From: an uncultured Clostridia bacterium | GTDB lineage: Bacteria; Bacillota; Clostridia; Oscillospirales; Acutalibacteraceae | Direction of reading: 5' to 3' | Length of the DNA stretch: 64,000 nucleotides | Assembly (NCBI GenBank): GCA_947623175.1 | Contig: CANQGK010000008.1 | Span: 16,657 to 80,656 of the forward strand | Part shown: positions 42,262 through 50,547 of the stretch, one piece after another | How the letters are laid out: the number at the start of each line of letters is the position of its first letter | How positions within the stretch are numbered: position 1 is the stretch's first letter | Translations under genes and position numbers: made by a program | Notes under the pieces: model-generated | Databases searched by the model: none | Told to the model about the DNA's origin: nothing | The model's input: the letters and a program-made list of their open reading frames with translations, nothing else

Positions 42262-45180
42262 TTATTCCCCGGCTTTGTTTCTGCGGCGGGCAAGCTCGGA
42301 ATTTATGGCGTCTACCGCCGTCTCCAAGGACGATCTCGCGTCTTCGTTCGAAATAGCCGTCTTATTGTAGGCGGTGTTTAAATAACGGTTTGTATAATAT
42401 CCGCCCAAAACAATCGGAGTAGCCTTAATATTTTCGAAGCTTTGCTCTATAACCGAGAGATCCTCTTTGTTCCAAGCCATACCGAAAAAGGCGTCCTTGT
42501 CGGCGGAGTTCCATCTCGAAGCGGTTCCCATTTCCGCCTCTATGGTATATCCGAAGCTAAGCTGTATTTCGGTCGACATCCACCATTTTATAAACTGCCA
42601 GGACTCCTCGAGCAATAAATCGTCGTTTTTGATAATTACCGCGCTGGTTTCACTGCCGCCCACACGCGTATAATCGACGCTGCCGTCGGGTTTTACCGTG
42701 CCGGGTAGTCTCGCAATTCCCCACCTGCCCGCAATTTCCGGAGCCGCGGTGGCGATCTGCATATAGGTCGTCATATCCCCGAGCCCTATCGGCATTTCCC
42801 CGCTGCGGAAGCGGTTAAAAAAGCTCGCGCTTGTGGGAATGCCGTATTTGGTAACCAATTCGCAAAGCTCGACAAAAGCGTCGTAAGCCTCGGCGGAATC
42901 GAACGCGCTCTTTGTAAGCTCGTCGTTGTACACACTGCCGCCGTGCTGGAAAAGCAAGGTCTGATAAAGCCCCCAGCCCTCGCTTAAGGGGAGGTAGATT
43001 TCCATATTGTTCTGTAAAAGCACGGGAATGGTATTTTTGTAAATATCGTCCCAGGTTTTCGGCACCGACAAAGCGAGATCCGAAAAAATATCCTTGCGAT
43101 ATATCAGAACCGAAAAATTCATAGTCTCCGGTATGCCGTAAACCTTGTTCTTGTAGGTATTTGGAACGTACATTTCGGCGTAGGTGCGGTTTTTAAGCTC
43201 TTCGAAGCCGTCAAGCTCGCTTAAATCGATCAGCACGTTTCGCATTGCAAATTCGCCCACCGAGCCTGTGGAAACGCCGAGGCAAACGTCCGGCGCCGTA
43301 CCTGAGGCAATGGCAAGCATCAAGGTATTGACGGCTCCCGCGTTAAGCTGACCGGCGGGCACTATGTTCATCTTTACGTTGACGCCGTATTCCGGAGTAA
43401 ATCCGCCGTCTATCAGCTTCTTTATCGCTTCGCCCCATGCCGTACCGCGCGAAACCCATACCTCAACGGTTTTATTCGCGTTGCCGTCGACGATATTTGA
43501 AATATTATCGTAGTCCTTTGTAAAGGACAATACGAAGTTTACAAGCGTCGAGTAAATATTCTGAAATATATTTGAATGTCGGCTCTTAATTTCCTCATCC
43601 GGCGCGGCGACGGTTATGTAATCCATATCGAGCGGCGCCTCGTAAAATTGAGTTATCCAGGTGCTGTACTGCGATACTACGGTATCGAGATCTTTAAGCT
43701 TTCTCGGCAGCTTGAAAATATCGCCTTTGATAGCTTCAAGCTGCTTTATCATATTTTTAAGCTCGTTATATTTTGCGGTGTCCCGCTTTGCGGCGTCCTC
43801 GATCATTTCCATAAGCCGCCGCATATTTTCCGAAAGCCCGTCAAAGGTGTCGATAAGCGAGGGAATTTGCTTTGCCAATTGATAATCGTAATTGTAATCC
43901 GGATCCACACCGGTAATTTTTCTTATTTCGAGCAATAAATCGGAAAGCCTCTGCGAATCCGCATATAAAATATCGATAATCGGATTATATTTTCCCAACA
44001 GACTCGTAACGGTAAGGGTATGCTCCCCTTTTTCGAGGTAAATGAGATAAGGATTACCCTTATCATCCCCCAAAACCTCGGTACGCCAATAGTCGGAATT
44101 GTAAAAGCAATACTCTCGAAGCTCCTCGAAGGGCACCTTATCGTCTATTTCGATCTTTTTATAAGACGGCAGACCGTCGCGATAATTCTGACGGACTCTC
44201 GGGGCCAATTTATAATATCCGCTTTCCTCGACTTTAAAGCTGTAGGTCACGGAATTGCCGCACGCCTTGCCTCCGTCGGCGCCCACTATGTTCATGACGG
44301 TATAACCGCGGGATATCGGGGAACAGAGCGGATCCCCGTCGGAAGCCATTTTATAGGTGCTGTGATTTGAAAAGAATATAGAGTCCTCCGCTTCGAAGGT
44401 AATAGACTTTTCGGCGTTTTTAAAGCCTGCCTTATCCCACTCGGATTTTACCTTTTCATAGCTTTCGGGAGCATCATAGGTATCGAGGAAAAAGGCGGCG
44501 ATATACGCCTTCATGCTCAAAAACTCAAACTCAAACTTGTGAACTCCCTTTTCGAGATAAACCTGAAACGGCTCGGAATTTTCTCCCGCGCTGTCATAAA
44601 GCTCTCTGTCCTGCCAAAGCTCCAGCTGCTTCATAAGCGGAGATACTTCGTCGCCCGCCGTATTTTTGACGGGCTCTCCGTCGGCTTTCCACATTCGCGG
44701 CAAAGCGATCGAGCTCGCCTGTTCAAAGGGCGCCTCGCCGTCGATCAAAAGTGTTCGGGTGATCTCCGCGGCGGCTGTCGTCTCGGCGAAATATTTAAAG
44801 CCGAAGGTATAAAGCCCCGGGGCGGGAACGTTTACGGCACAGGAGCATTTTTCTATGCTCTCGTCCCAAAGAAACACGTTTTTCTCGCCGTTGTATGAAA
44901 TAAATTCGGGCTTTGCACCCGCAAAGGAAAAATCGCTTGCGGGCACCGCTATACGCTCGGTTATATCGGCGGCGGTATAGCCGCTTTCTTTATACGCCGA
45001 AAGCTTTTGCGAAAAATCCTCGGCATCGGGTTGATTAAATACTACGGGTTCACCGGGGGAGACAACCATTTCCGCCAGGGTTTCGGCAGACGAAATCAGG
45101 GGAGAAACCCTTACCGACGTAAGGAGTATTGCGATCGTTAAAATTAAATAGAGTAATTTTTTACAGCGTTTCATATACAT
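42262..45180 (-). CDS. Large solute-binding protein fused to N-terminal carbohydrate-binding-like modules
   Basis: 972 residues. Signal peptide to about 31. Two beta-sandwich modules follow (about 70-240 and 255-410) with paired phrases GLYTFGFKYFAETTAAAEITRTLLIDGEAPFEQ and GYYKLAPRVRQNYRDGLPSYKKIEIDDKVPFEELREY, and in both the phrase YLEKGVHKFEF or YLEKGEHTLTV. A helical stretch (430-500) leads to a full extracellular solute-binding domain (about 560-960: KTVEVWVSRGTAWGEAIKKLIDGGFTPEYGVNVKMNIVPAGQL, IASGTAPDVCLGVSTGSVGEFA). Twice the usual size. It probably grips polymer before import by the next two permeases. Confidence 0.82.
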   Translation of the reverse strand: MYMKRCKKLLYLILTIAILLTSVRVSPLISSAETLAEMVVSPGEPVVFNQPDAEDFSQKLSAYKESGYTAADITERIAVPASDFSFAGAKPEFISYNGEKNVFLWDESIEKCSCAVNVPAPGLYTFGFKYFAETTAAAEITRTLLIDGEAPFEQASSIALPRMWKADGEPVKNTAGDEVSPLMKQLELWQDRELYDSAGENSEPFQVYLEKGVHKFEFEFLSMKAYIAAFFLDTYDAPESYEKVKSEWDKAGFKNAEKSITFEAEDSIFFSNHSTYKMASDGDPLCSPISRGYTVMNIVGADGGKACGNSVTYSFKVEESGYYKLAPRVRQNYRDGLPSYKKIEIDDKVPFEELREYCFYNSDYWRTEVLGDDKGNPYLIYLEKGEHTLTVTSLLGKYNPIIDILYADSQRLSDLLLEIRKITGVDPDYNYDYQLAKQIPSLIDTFDGLSENMRRLMEMIEDAAKRDTAKYNELKNMIKQLEAIKGDIFKLPRKLKDLDTVVSQYSTWITQFYEAPLDMDYITVAAPDEEIKSRHSNIFQNIYSTLVNFVLSFTKDYDNISNIVDGNANKTVEVWVSRGTAWGEAIKKLIDGGFTPEYGVNVKMNIVPAGQLNAGAVNTLMLAIASGTAPDVCLGVSTGSVGEFAMRNVLIDLSELDGFEELKNRTYAEMYVPNTYKNKVYGIPETMNFSVLIYRKDIFSDLALSVPKTWDDIYKNTIPVLLQNNMEIYLPLSEGWGLYQTLLFQHGGSVYNDELTKSAFDSAEAYDAFVELCELVTKYGIPTSASFFNRFRSGEMPIGLGDMTTYMQIATAAPEIAGRWGIARLPGTVKPDGSVDYTRVGGSETSAVIIKNDDLLLEESWQFIKWWMSTEIQLSFGYTIEAEMGTASRWNSADKDAFFGMAWNKEDLSVIEQSFENIKATPIVLGGYYTNRYLNTAYNKTAISNEDARSSLETAVDAINSELARRRNKAGE

Positions 45181-45204
45181 AGTTGTCTCCTGCGGATCTA
45201 TCTG

Positions 45205-48200
45205 TCAGGCGGTGCGTTTCCTGCTTTTTCTTTTGATTTTTTTAATAAGAAAGATAACCAAAACCGAACCTGCCGCGATTATCGCCACTCCGCCCGCTAT
45301 CATTGCCGCTATCTCAAGCTTGGTAAAAATAATACCGTGAGCCGCGGATACCAGCCGGCGCTTTTTGACCTTTACCTTTTGGAGATAATCCAAAGGATCT
45401 ATTTCCTCTACCTGCGTATCGATTTCCGGTTCGGTATCGATATACGGGGAATCGTCGTTGATTTCGAAGTCGGTTTCGTCCTCGTCGTCGTTGCCCAGAT
45501 TATCAAATTCCAGCTCAAAGCCGAAGTCGTCGTTCGAGCCCGAACCGTTCGAGTCAAATCCGCCCTCGCCGTCCTCGCTCTGAATTGCGTCCGGTTTGTC
45601 TACTATCTTAAGCTCGGATACGCCGAGACAGGCTTGCCCGCCTATGCAATAGCGCAGCTCTTCGCCGGCGTTGGCTTTCATAAATTGATTGAGGGTTGCG
45701 GAGATTTTATTCATAAGCATTCTGCCGTCTACGCAGAAGTACCAATTGCCGTCGTCCTCGCTCTGCCTTACGTCGAAGACATGGCTTTTGCCGAACCAAT
45801 CGAAATTAAATGCCGTGATAATCGTCGGCGTTGACGATTCGCCGTCCGCGCACCAATATTGGAATTGCGCCGAATCGCTTATCGGCACTACAATCAGCAC
45901 GACGCGGTGAACCGAGTCGCCCTGCCCCCGCGGAAGAAAGCTTGTGCCGTTATGATAATCGTAATCGCTCTTAACCAGAGAGAAGTACAGCCAGCCGGCT
46001 ACGTCGTTAACACGCAGGTTTACGGCGGTATTCGTTGCGTCGTATAATTGATCCGAATAAACGAAGGTCTGGCAGTCTCTTTGCAGACTGTAGCCGTCCG
46101 TATCGTTTCCTTCAAGCGGTCCGCTGCCTATGGTTTTCGCATACCAGGTTTCGGTATCGATATGAACGTTGGCGGGAGCCTGCTTAACAACGGCGATGCT
46201 CTGGGCATTCATAACGCCGAAGGCGCCTATGCCGTAGTACAAAGCCCTGCTCGGGTATTTGTCAAGAAAATGATTTAACAGCTCGCATTTTGCGTCCTTT
46301 ATAACGACGTTGTCTACGCAGAAGTACCAATTGTTATCACTGCAAAGGCGCACGTCAAAGGTATGCGCCGCCGAAAAGTCGAAATCCAAGGTTGCCAAAA
46401 GCTTTTCATCGCCGGCGCCCGAGTCGTTGAAGCTGTAAACGGACAGCTTATTACCGTCGAAATCCGGTTTCATACGAAAGGTGACCCTCTGTACGGTATC
46501 TATAGCGCCCTCCGGCGATACTTTGGTATCGTCAACTATGCTCGTCGCAGAAAGCGCAAAGTAAACAAACCGTTTGCCTGCCAATTCGTCAAGTTCGTTG
46601 ATTTTGATTTTTACCGAAGTTTTGGTTATATCCTCGGTACCGTTTCTGAAGCAATAAACCGAGGATTTGAGCTGCGGATATGCGTAATCGCCGTCCTCGC
46701 CCTTTTCAAGCTGTGTTTTACCGTTGCTCGCGTAGGACGTCCAGCCCTCCTTTTCGACTAAGGGGAGGGATACCGGTTGGTTGATAAGCTTGAATAGCGA
46801 AATATCTATGCCGCTTTTGCCGCCGAAAATGTAGAAAAGCTCCTCATCCTCGTTGGCGGTCATAAAGTCGTTAAGCGCCTTCGACGAGACCTTATTAAGC
46901 GCGGCGCCGTCGATATAGAGATACCAATTGCCGTTCTCCGACTTGCGCACGTCAAAGGAATGCTTTCCCGTCCAATCAAATTCGACGGTATCAATAACGG
47001 TTTCGACCGGTTTAACGCCGTCGGCGCCGTAATAAGCAATGCGCGCTTTTGTATTGTTGTCGGTCGGGGTAATTACAAAACCGAAGCGATTGACCTTTTT
47101 CCCGTCGCCGCAAACATAAAAGCTTGTATCGGAGACGTCGGTAGTGGAAAGTGCGAAATAAACGGCGCCCTTTACGCTGTTGAGCCTTACGTTCAGAGCG
47201 TATAAATAGGGCTCATAAACCGTATTTGTCACAAGATAGGCTTCTTTTGAGGACTTTGCGGTATAGCCGCTTTCATCGTCGCCCTTTGCCGCGGATACCT
47301 TTTTATCGCTGTATACGCTGACGCCGGTAGGAATAACCGGACGGACAAATTCGAACAGCGAAACGTCCGCTTTCGCATACCCTTCGGCGGATAGACCTAT
47401 ATAAACCAAGTTCTCGTCGGCGTATCCTAAGAATTTATCTATATCTCCGGCGACGAGAGCCGAAGCCTCGCCTTTAAGCTTATTGAGCCTAAAGTGGGTA
47501 TCGTTGACCCTTAAGGTGCGTGATTTTTGCACGAGTGAGAAGCTTATATTGTATTCTTTTGCCGCCGGCATTGTGCCGATCGGCGCCCTAGCCCCATTGT
47601 CGCTGTTAAGAAGGTAAAAAGTAACGTTTCCCGCCGTTTTTTCGATCAACAGGGTTATCGCGTCCTCGCTCGCGGCGCAGGGAGCGCTCTTTTCGAGCGT
47701 TTTGCCGAAATATATGTACGCGCCGCCGGCGGAAGAAGCGGAATCCGGTATATCAAGGTTCGAAATTGTTATTCCGGTAGTGAATAAATCGTACATACCG
47801 GGAGCTTTTACGTTTTGACCGGTCGTAAGTTCTACATGATTTGCGTTATTGTCGTTAAGGGTTATAACCGCGCCGTCGGGCCCCGCAAACTGCGACCAGA
47901 AAAGCTCCGCAAAAGTAAAGTCCGCCGAAAATGCTTCGGGCAGCGTCGCGGTGATATAATACTCCCTGCCCTTTTGCAGAACGTTGTTGATCGCGTTATC
48001 GGTGTTTAATACCTTACCGTTTACCACGGCAGCGTATTTATTGTTTTTCTTCGAAAACGACAGCTCGATTTTATTCGCCGCCGGAATTTTTCCGATAGAC
48101 GCAGATCCCGCGTATACGGTTATTTCCCCGCCGCTTTGCTCAAATCCCAGGGTAAAATCCTCGCTTTTCGCAAGGCTTTCGTCGGCGTCAAAGCCGAGAG

Positions 48201-48978
48201 TTAACCGCTTGCCGTTTTCCAAAGTGCAATTGTCAAGTTTAAACGCCTGCGTCGCAAAGTCGATTTTCGTATCGGAGTAAACCTTGCCGCCGTCGGCGTT
48301 TCTTACCGAATACATACCCTCGGCGGATTTGTAAATCGCCGGCATTTTGGTATCCTTGGCGGCGCTCCAATCGGATTTCATCACCTTAAAGTCGCCTACC
48401 ATATAGCTGAACGCAAAGGCGCTTATGCGGGCGTTCTTATGATAGCCCTTATTGCAGTAGCGGGTTATGTAATCGTGGGTGATAAGCCTTTCGTTGACCT
48501 GCAAAGCATAGCCCGACTCGAGCTTTACAAAACGCAGGAACAGATTTTCCGAACGGTTTATATTGCCGAGCTCCAACTGCGCGGAGCCGTTCCAGAAAAA
48601 CAATTGAAAATTATTCGTATTGCTGTCGTTGCCCTTGATCATAAGAGCGAGAAATCCGTCGTCGGGTCTTGAGGTATTGGCGCTTCCGGAAGGTTCCTCG
48701 GTAAAGCCTATGATACCCCAATAGGTTTTTTCCGGAAGGTCGAAATTCCTGATAAACAGACTGTTTTCTTCGAAATCATATTTATCGTTGGTGGCGGCGG
48801 GCGCGCCGGCGTCTACCCTGACGTAGGTGTAGCCGTCGTCGAGATCGTTAAGCGCGGGATTTCCCGAAGTCGCCGTCCAAAAGGACGAAGCGGCGCTTAC
48901 GCCGATACCCAGAAACAGAGTCGCCGAAACGGTAAGCACCGTTACGAGCGCTATCGCTTTTTTAATATATTTAAGCAT
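45205..48978 (-). CDS. Surface-anchored protein with six LamG-like modules
   Basis: 1257 residues. Signal peptide to about 30 (VSAAS). About six LamG/concanavalin-like modules of 170-190 residues follow; repeated cues are FDVRKSENGNWYLYIDGAALNKVSSKALNDFM, FDVRLCSDNNWYFCVDNVVIKDAKCELLNHFL and FDVRQSEDDGNWYFCVDGRMLMNKISATLNQFM. Residues 1125-1190 are an acidic linker rich in Asp, Glu, Gly and Ser. A membrane helix (about 1225-1247, AAMIAGGVAIIAAGSVLVIFLI) ends in a Lys/Arg tail. Likely holds polysaccharide at the cell surface. The module is shared with the dockerin protein at 54.4-56.5 kb. Confidence 0.7.
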   Translation of the reverse strand: MLKYIKKAIALVTVLTVSATLFLGIGVSAASSFWTATSGNPALNDLDDGYTYVRVDAGAPAATNDKYDFEENSLFIRNFDLPEKTYWGIIGFTEEPSGSANTSRPDDGFLALMIKGNDSNTNNFQLFFWNGSAQLELGNINRSENLFLRFVKLESGYALQVNERLITHDYITRYCNKGYHKNARISAFAFSYMVGDFKVMKSDWSAAKDTKMPAIYKSAEGMYSVRNADGGKVYSDTKIDFATQAFKLDNCTLENGKRLTLGFDADESLAKSEDFTLGFEQSGGEITVYAGSASIGKIPAANKIELSFSKKNNKYAAVVNGKVLNTDNAINNVLQKGREYYITATLPEAFSADFTFAELFWSQFAGPDGAVITLNDNNANHVELTTGQNVKAPGMYDLFTTGITISNLDIPDSASSAGGAYIYFGKTLEKSAPCAASEDAITLLIEKTAGNVTFYLLNSDNGARAPIGTMPAAKEYNISFSLVQKSRTLRVNDTHFRLNKLKGEASALVAGDIDKFLGYADENLVYIGLSAEGYAKADVSLFEFVRPVIPTGVSVYSDKKVSAAKGDDESGYTAKSSKEAYLVTNTVYEPYLYALNVRLNSVKGAVYFALSTTDVSDTSFYVCGDGKKVNRFGFVITPTDNNTKARIAYYGADGVKPVETVIDTVEFDWTGKHSFDVRKSENGNWYLYIDGAALNKVSSKALNDFMTANEDEELFYIFGGKSGIDISLFKLINQPVSLPLVEKEGWTSYASNGKTQLEKGEDGDYAYPQLKSSVYCFRNGTEDITKTSVKIKINELDELAGKRFVYFALSATSIVDDTKVSPEGAIDTVQRVTFRMKPDFDGNKLSVYSFNDSGAGDEKLLATLDFDFSAAHTFDVRLCSDNNWYFCVDNVVIKDAKCELLNHFLDKYPSRALYYGIGAFGVMNAQSIAVVKQAPANVHIDTETWYAKTIGSGPLEGNDTDGYSLQRDCQTFVYSDQLYDATNTAVNLRVNDVAGWLYFSLVKSDYDYHNGTSFLPRGQGDSVHRVVLIVVPISDSAQFQYWCADGESSTPTIITAFNFDWFGKSHVFDVRQSEDDGNWYFCVDGRMLMNKISATLNQFMKANAGEELRYCIGGQACLGVSELKIVDKPDAIQSEDGEGGFDSNGSGSNDDFGFELEFDNLGNDDEDETDFEINDDSPYIDTEPEIDTQVEEIDPLDYLQKVKVKKRRLVSAAHGIIFTKLEIAAMIAGGVAIIAAGSVLVIFLIKKIKRKSRKRTA

Positions 48979-48994
48979 ATCTTACTCTCTCCCT

Positions 48995-50536
48995 TCAGTC
49001 AATGATCGTAACTTCGTCTACCGAGTTCTTTGTGAAATTGCTTTCTTCGTAATAGAAGTTTCGCTTTTCGAGTCCGCGGCAGTTCTTAAATACGATATTG
49101 TCCAAATGATAGGATTTTTCGTTCTTGGTTTTGTAAACCGGATTTCGCGCAGAGATAAGGTACACCTTTTCCTCGGGCGAATTAACGTAAAAATCGCAGT
49201 CCTCGAACAGTACGTTTTTGGGTATCGGGCCCTCTACGAAGCCCTCCCATTCTATCCACATTCTGATAAGCCAAAGCTTCGAATGCCTTACGGTATGGCT
49301 CGACTTGATACGAAGCGAGCCCTTAAAATCGCAATTGATTATTTCGGAGCCCAAACCGATATGATTTTCTACCGAAAAGCGCACATGCTCGCCGTACTGC
49401 GAGGTATCGAGCTCATCCTCGAGAATGTACCGGTTGGTTTTGTAATCGACTACCTTTTTGATTTTGGTTTTGAGAAGCATTTCGCCGGTTTCGATGTTGT
49501 ATATCTCCACGGGGCAGCCCGTCATATCAAAATACTCGTGGCAATACTGACCATGGGTTTCTCTCCAACAGCAAACGACCTCCGTCGGGCTTATGATTTT
49601 TTCAACGTAGAGCATATTTACCGAAAGATTTATGATATCGTCGTTACAGCCCTTGACGGTACAGCCGTCCCAGATGAATTTTGCGGTGTTGGTCTTGCAA
49701 TGGAAGGTATCGCGCCAGCCGACAAAATCCACCGGCTCCTCTATAGGCGGGGCTACCTTGAAATTCTTGAAAAGTACGGTGCCGCGGCTCTCCCAAATTC
49801 CGAATCCGAAATACGGATAGTTCCATAGCTTACAGTCGATAAAGGAAAAATCGGTGTTGCCGAAAAAGGTAAACATTCTCCAGCCTGCATGACCTATCCC
49901 GGGCGTCGGAAGAATAAGATTATCCCCCTCGCGAAGGCGGGTTTTTACGTTGTAATGCGTGCCGAGAATATCCTTTTCGTCGAATTTCACCCGGATAAGG
50001 TTTTCCTCGCCCGCTACACGCTCGTAGCTTTCTATAAAGTAATAAATTCGGCTGAGCTGCTCGCCCGTATCGTAAAGGCCGAAGTAACAGCCCTTTGCCG
50101 TATTGCCGTCGCCGGCGACGAAGCGCTCGCCCATCGGTATATCCCTGTCGGCTTTTACTACCGCGGACAAATTGTCGGGATCTACGCTTACCGTCTTTCC
50201 GACAAAATGCGACCTTTTTTTCTGATCGAATATAAGCCCGCGAAACTCGATATTTTCGCTTCTTCTGACGTCAACGTAAGGTCTTGCGTCGTCGCAGAGG
50301 ATTACGGTCTCATATCCTTCGATTTTTAAATTTTTTATATTATTGAACCTTATCGCGCTGTCTACGTCTCTGAGGCCTATGCCCGCAAAGTAGTAAGTCG
50401 CATACGGCAAAAGCTTCAACTCAACCTCGCAGTCGAGCTCCTTTATGGCTTCAAAGGCGGCGTCAAAAGCTTTTGTATTATCGAAAACGCCGTCGCCCTT
50501 TGCGCCGAATTGCTCAATTGCCAAAATTTTCTTCAT
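48995..50536 (-). CDS. Cytoplasmic right-handed beta-helix protein (pectate lyase/GH28-like)
   Basis: 513 residues, no signal peptide. The N-terminus IEQFGAKGDGVFDNTKAFDAAFEAI is the standard entry of the Pectate_lyase_3/polygalacturonase superfamily. A long beta-helix follows (RFNNIKNLKIEGYETVILCD, VDVRRSENIEFRGLIFDQ, FIWDGCTVKGCNDDIINLS). The N-x-D-D pair in GCNDDIINLS resembles the GH28 catalytic Asp pair (D-D in GDD), suggesting glycosidase activity, but this is only a motif resemblance. It is a paralogue of the lipoprotein encoded 11 bp upstream, probably the inside partner of that surface enzyme. Confidence 0.7.
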   Translation of the reverse strand: MKKILAIEQFGAKGDGVFDNTKAFDAAFEAIKELDCEVELKLLPYATYYFAGIGLRDVDSAIRFNNIKNLKIEGYETVILCDDARPYVDVRRSENIEFRGLIFDQKKRSHFVGKTVSVDPDNLSAVVKADRDIPMGERFVAGDGNTAKGCYFGLYDTGEQLSRIYYFIESYERVAGEENLIRVKFDEKDILGTHYNVKTRLREGDNLILPTPGIGHAGWRMFTFFGNTDFSFIDCKLWNYPYFGFGIWESRGTVLFKNFKVAPPIEEPVDFVGWRDTFHCKTNTAKFIWDGCTVKGCNDDIINLSVNMLYVEKIISPTEVVCCWRETHGQYCHEYFDMTGCPVEIYNIETGEMLLKTKIKKVVDYKTNRYILEDELDTSQYGEHVRFSVENHIGLGSEIINCDFKGSLRIKSSHTVRHSKLWLIRMWIEWEGFVEGPIPKNVLFEDCDFYVNSPEEKVYLISARNPVYKTKNEKSYHLDNIVFKNCRGLEKRNFYYEESNFTKNSVDEVTIID

Positions 50537-50547
50537 ACCTGCTCCTC

